A stretch of DNA of 7,926 nt. Origin: Treponema sp. Its GTDB lineage: Bacteria; Spirochaetota; Spirochaetia; Treponematales; Breznakiellaceae. Under the pieces are notes generated by a model. The model had not been told where the DNA came from. It saw only the letters and a program-made list of their open reading frames with translations, and made no database searches. The position numbers and the translations under genes are program-made. Of the stretch, positions 6,053 through 7,926 are shown piece by piece. Within the stretch, counting starts at the first letter, position 1, and each line of letters starts with the position of its first letter. The stretch covers positions 1 to 7,926 of the forward strand of contig JAIRXN010000007.1 of assembly GCA_031268245.1 (NCBI GenBank), read 5' to 3'.

Positions 6053-6862
6053 TGGTTACAAACACAGCCGGTGATGCTTCAGGCCCTGCTGGCAACCCTT
6101 TTTACCTATGGTGTTACTGCCATGGGAGCATCCACCGTATTTTTCTTCAAGAGTATAAACCGCAAGGTGCTGGACGGCATGCTGGGCTTTGCAGGAGGCA
6201 TCATGATCGCGGCAAGCTTCTGGTCTCTCCTCTCCCCGAGCCTTGAAATGGCTCAGGCTGCCTCGGAGATTACCGGTATTCCCGGCTGGGTTCCTTCGGC
6301 TGTCGGCTTTCTCGCAGGCGGCCTTTTCCTCAGGCTGGTAGACACCTTGCTTCCCCATCTCCACATGGAGCAGGAGCATGCCGAGGGGATCAAGACCACC
6401 TGGAGCCGATCCATACTCCTCGTGCTGGCGATCACCCTTCACAACATACCGGAAGGCCTCGCCGTGGGCGTAGGCTTTGGGGCTGCGTCCGCAGGGCTTC
6501 CCGGCGCAGGAATTTCAGGCGCCGTCGCGCTGGCTCTGGGTATCGGTCTTCAAAACTTCCCCGAAGGGGCGGCGGTTTCCATCCCCCTGCGCCGGGACGG
6601 TATGGGCAGACTGAAAAGTTTCTGGTACGGTCAGGCATCGGGTATCGTGGAGCCTGTCGCCGGGCTTATCGGAGCGGCTCTGGTAATGTCAATGCAGTCG
6701 ATCCTCCCCTATGCCCTGTCTTTTGCCGCAGGGGCAATGATATTTGTCGTTGCCGAAGAGCTTATCCCCGAAGCCTACCGGGAAGGAAACGATCACATCG
6801 CCACAACCGGCCTCATGGCAGGTTTTGCTTTGATGATGGTTTTGGATGTGGCTCTTGGTTAA
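6047..6862 (+). CDS. ZIP-family divalent metal transporter
   Basis: Inner-membrane carrier predicted to bring Zn2+ (or Fe2+/Mn2+) into the cytoplasm, 271 residues with about eight hydrophobic segments. The metal-site helices are clear. TM4 carries LHNIPEGLAVG (131-141), with His132, Asn133 and Glu136. TM5 carries LQNFPEGAAV (168-177), with Gln169, Asn170 and Glu173. Further acidic residues lie at Glu202 (GIVEPVAGL) and in AEELIPEA (236-243). A short loop HLHMEQEH (104-111), placed between TM3 and TM4, offers three histidines as a low-affinity metal sensor. This pattern matches the GufA/ZupT-like bacterial branch, related to the structurally known BbZIP. The first ATG at 6047 is used because it sits just behind the promoter. 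An internal GTG/ATG at codons 9-10 has no ribosome site. The gene is transcribed divergently from the ABC operon and followed by a terminator. Family call is firm; the metal is inferred. Confidence 0.92.
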   Translation: MEWLQTQPVMLQALLATLFTYGVTAMGASTVFFFKSINRKVLDGMLGFAGGIMIAASFWSLLSPSLEMAQAASEITGIPGWVPSAVGFLAGGLFLRLVDTLLPHLHMEQEHAEGIKTTWSRSILLVLAITLHNIPEGLAVGVGFGAASAGLPGAGISGAVALALGIGLQNFPEGAAVSIPLRRDGMGRLKSFWYGQASGIVEPVAGLIGAALVMSMQSILPYALSFAAGAMIFVVAEELIPEAYREGNDHIATTGLMAGFALMMVLDVALG

Positions 6863-6914
6863 ATGCAAGGCCATAAAATTGAAGCGCCGTAAACACTTGG
6901 ATTAAGGAGTAATC

Positions 6915-6933
6915 ATTAACACTTCGTGTTAAT
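6915..6933 (+). repeat. Perfect 8-bp hairpin in the ZIP-adk spacer
   Basis: ATTAACAC (6915-6922) and GTGTTAAT (6926-6933) pair perfectly around TTC. It follows an AAGGAG (6904-6909) that resembles the adk ribosome site, but no start codon is placed after it; ATT stands where an ATG would be. No T-run follows, so it is not a terminator itself. It could stabilise the 3' end of the ZIP mRNA or be part of an adk leader. Confidence 0.5.
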
Positions 6934-6947
6934 GTCCGATTTTACAT

Positions 6948-6970
6948 AAGCGGCGAAACGTCCGCTTTTT
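6948..6970 (+). terminator. Intrinsic terminator between ZIP and adenylate kinase
   Basis: AAGCGG (6948-6953) pairs with CCGCTT (6962-6967). CG/CG inside extends the stem with one bulged T and an AAA loop, and a five-T run ends at 6970. It lies 13 bases before the adk ATG, so it either ends ZIP transcription or acts as an attenuator in a longer adk leader. I could not place a convincing separate adk promoter upstream of it. Confidence 0.6.
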
Positions 6971-6983
6971 ATAGGAGTGAATC

Positions 6984-7613
6984 ATGAAACTGATTTTTCT
7001 GGGACCCCCCGGAGCCGGCAAGGGTACACTGGCGGCAAGGGCAGTGGAGATCCTCACGGTTCCCCACATCAGCACCGGAAACATCTTCCGGGCGGCTATA
7101 GCGGCAAAGAGCCCTCTGGGCCTCAAGGTCAAGGAGATTCTCGATTCGGGGAAACTGGTAGACGATGAAACAACCATCGGCCTGGTACGGGAACGCCTTG
7201 CCCAGGATGACACACTGGCAGGGTATATCCTCGACGGCTTTCCCCGTACCATTCCCCAGGCGGAGGCTCTGGCAGGTTTTTCCGCGGTGGACAAGGTGCT
7301 TAACTTCGACATCCCCGATTCAGGGGTAGTGGAACGGCTCTCGGGCCGGAGAACCTGCAAAAAATGCGGCGTCAACTTTCATATTCTTTTTAACAAACCT
7401 AAGCAGGAGGGAATCTGCGATGCATGCGGCGGGGAACTCTACACCAGGGACGACGACAAGGCGGAAGCCATCCGGAAGCGGCTCCAGGTTTACCGGGATC
7501 AGACCGCCCCCCTCATCGACTTCTACCGCAAGAAGGGCCTCCTTATCGACGTAGACGCCCGTCCCGGCGTAGATGAGGTTGTGGAGAACTTCAGGAAAAG
7601 CCTGGGAGTGTAA
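6984..7613 (+). CDS. adk: Adenylate kinase with zinc-type LID domain
   Basis: Cytosolic enzyme catalysing ATP + AMP <=> 2 ADP, essential for nucleotide balance; 209 residues, within the usual length for long-LID bacterial enzymes. Visible elements are P-loop GPPGAGKGT (7-15), the AMP-binding segment STGNIFR (30-36), DGFPRT (84-89) with Arg88, and the LID start SGRRTCKKC (120-128). A second cysteine pair CDAC (145-148) follows, then YTRDDD (153-158) and the R-x-R region IRKRL (163-167). The Cys125/Cys128/Cys145/Cys148 set should bind a structural zinc, as in Gram-positive and other zinc-LID adenylate kinases; E. coli lacks it. The usual Asp of STGD is Asn33 here. The ATG at 6984 is supported by AGGAG (6973-6977) six bases upstream. 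A terminator precedes the ribosome site and another follows the stop, so it appears to be its own unit. Confidence 0.97.
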   Translation: MKLIFLGPPGAGKGTLAARAVEILTVPHISTGNIFRAAIAAKSPLGLKVKEILDSGKLVDDETTIGLVRERLAQDDTLAGYILDGFPRTIPQAEALAGFSAVDKVLNFDIPDSGVVERLSGRRTCKKCGVNFHILFNKPKQEGICDACGGELYTRDDDKAEAIRKRLQVYRDQTAPLIDFYRKKGLLIDVDARPGVDEVVENFRKSLGV

Positions 7614-7635
7614 AACGAGCTTGTTCCGCAGCTAA

Positions 7636-7681
7636 GCCGATGCCCCGGCAGAATACCCAGGGCATCGGCGTTTACTTTTTT
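7636..7681 (+). terminator. Strong intrinsic terminator after adenylate kinase
   Basis: GCCGATGCC (7636-7644) and GGCATCGGC (7661-7669) form a perfect 9-bp GC-rich stem 23 bases after the adk stop. Partial inner pairing extends it. TTTAC and a six-T run (7676-7681) follow. It should end adk transcription efficiently. Confidence 0.9.
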
Positions 7682-7898
7682 CAGTACCAAAATTTCCTTA
7701 AAACCAGAAAATTTTGAAGAAAAATTCACCTCACAAACATAAGGGAAAATCATATATAGCGGATAAAAACTTCGTGCTTTTCGTGTGGTCCTATGTTATT
7801 TTGTCAAGCAGAAACTGCCTCTTCCACAGGGCGAGCGCATATAAAAAGGAGTAAAGGAGGAGGGTGAATCGGTCGATAGGGGCAGATTGGAGGGGACT
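7682..7898. other. Intergenic region upstream of the next gene
   Basis: This stretch is AT-richer than the genes and has no ORF I would defend. It contains a short inverted repeat CAAAATTT/AAATTTTG (7688-7695 and 7709-7716), two TTCGTG words (7771-7776 and 7780-7785), and a purine-rich block (7843-7863) just upstream of possible starts. TATAAA (7840-7845) could be a -10 box but lacks a good -35 box at the right distance. I see no riboswitch or tRNA fold. Confidence 0.4.
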
Positions 7899-7902
7899 AT
7901 GA
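7864..7902 (+). CDS. Possible 12-codon leader peptide overlapping the next gene start
   Basis: A GTG at 7864, preceded by AAGGAGG (7854-7860) with a three-base gap, opens a frame reading VNRSIGADWRGL. It ends at TGA 7900-7902, and this stop overlaps the downstream ATG (7899-7901) as ATGA. This is the arrangement of translational coupling. The ribosome-site spacing is short and the peptide has no recognisable content, so it may be chance; the strong purine site may also belong to the main gene. Confidence 0.2.
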   Translation: MNRSIGADWRGL

Positions 7903-7926
7903 CCACACAACCTATACCACCCTTAA
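7899..7926 (+). CDS. 5' end of an unidentified gene, cut by the window edge
   Basis: An ATG at 7899 has GGAGGGG (7889-7895) a few bases upstream and opens a frame reading MTTQPIPPL up to the end of the window, with no stop. An in-frame TTG at 7887 is a less likely start. Nine residues are too few to name a product. The spacing behind the adk terminator and the good ribosome site support a real gene start. Confidence 0.4.

Noticed and set aside
7688..7716. AT-rich inverted repeat as a terminator or operator
   Set aside because: Only 8 bp of A/T-dominated pairing, no T-run, and a strong terminator already lies just upstream.
7801..7845. Promoter TTGTCA ... TATAAA for the last gene
   Set aside because: The two boxes are 33 bases apart, far more than the 16-18 needed.
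1..7926. CRISPR array, insertion sequence, phage, toxin-antitoxin or tRNA/rRNA genes
   Set aside because: No regular repeat-spacer pattern, transposase, terminal repeats, small paired genes or cloverleaf was seen on either strand.

Overview
The window is bacterial and almost fully coding, at roughly 50% G+C. It has intrinsic terminators, Shine-Dalgarno sites and sigma70-type promoters. A spirochaete of the Treponema group is my best guess. The basis is the wording of a chemotaxis-receptor HAMP remnant (an ISEGEGDL core followed by KIGDLARYFN) and the style of the RNA methylase. This is recollection and inference, not a database result.

Layout. Positions 30-58 hold a good promoter. It is followed by a start-less open frame (58-399) that looks like the HAMP piece of a methyl-accepting chemotaxis protein, and three bases later by a complete THUMP-type class I SAM-dependent RNA methyltransferase (403-1506, +). 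This gene converges on, and overlaps by 26 bp, the last gene of a minus-strand operon. In order of transcription the operon is an ABC exporter half-transporter (4140-5894), a second half-transporter (2134-3978) and a flavodoxin-fold NAD(P)H:quinone-type oxidoreductase (1481-2116). The two ABC subunits carry complementary degenerate ATP-site residues. They should therefore form one asymmetric heterodimeric exporter of the LmrCD/BmrCD/TM287-288 type.

From 5895 to 6046 there is a compact divergent control region. It contains one well-formed promoter for the ABC operon, one for a ZIP-family metal transporter (6047-6862, +) with a perfect TTGACA -35 box, a 54-bp imperfect inverted repeat between them, and a palindrome plus direct repeats inside the ZIP promoter. 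Both -10 boxes sit so close to the start codons, with no Shine-Dalgarno sequence, that both mRNAs look leaderless.

After ZIP come a hairpin, an intrinsic terminator and the adenylate kinase gene (6984-7613, +). Adenylate kinase has a four-cysteine zinc-type LID and ends at a strong terminator (7636-7681). The last ~245 bases are AT-richer non-coding sequence leading to the start of a new gene at 7899, which is cut by the window edge.

I see no phage, CRISPR, insertion sequence or defence system. The most interesting signals are the regulatory architecture of the divergent region, the asymmetric ABC pair coupled to a quinone reductase, the structured intercistronic DNA at 4052-4140, and the receptor remnant carrying a promoter in front of an RNA methylase.
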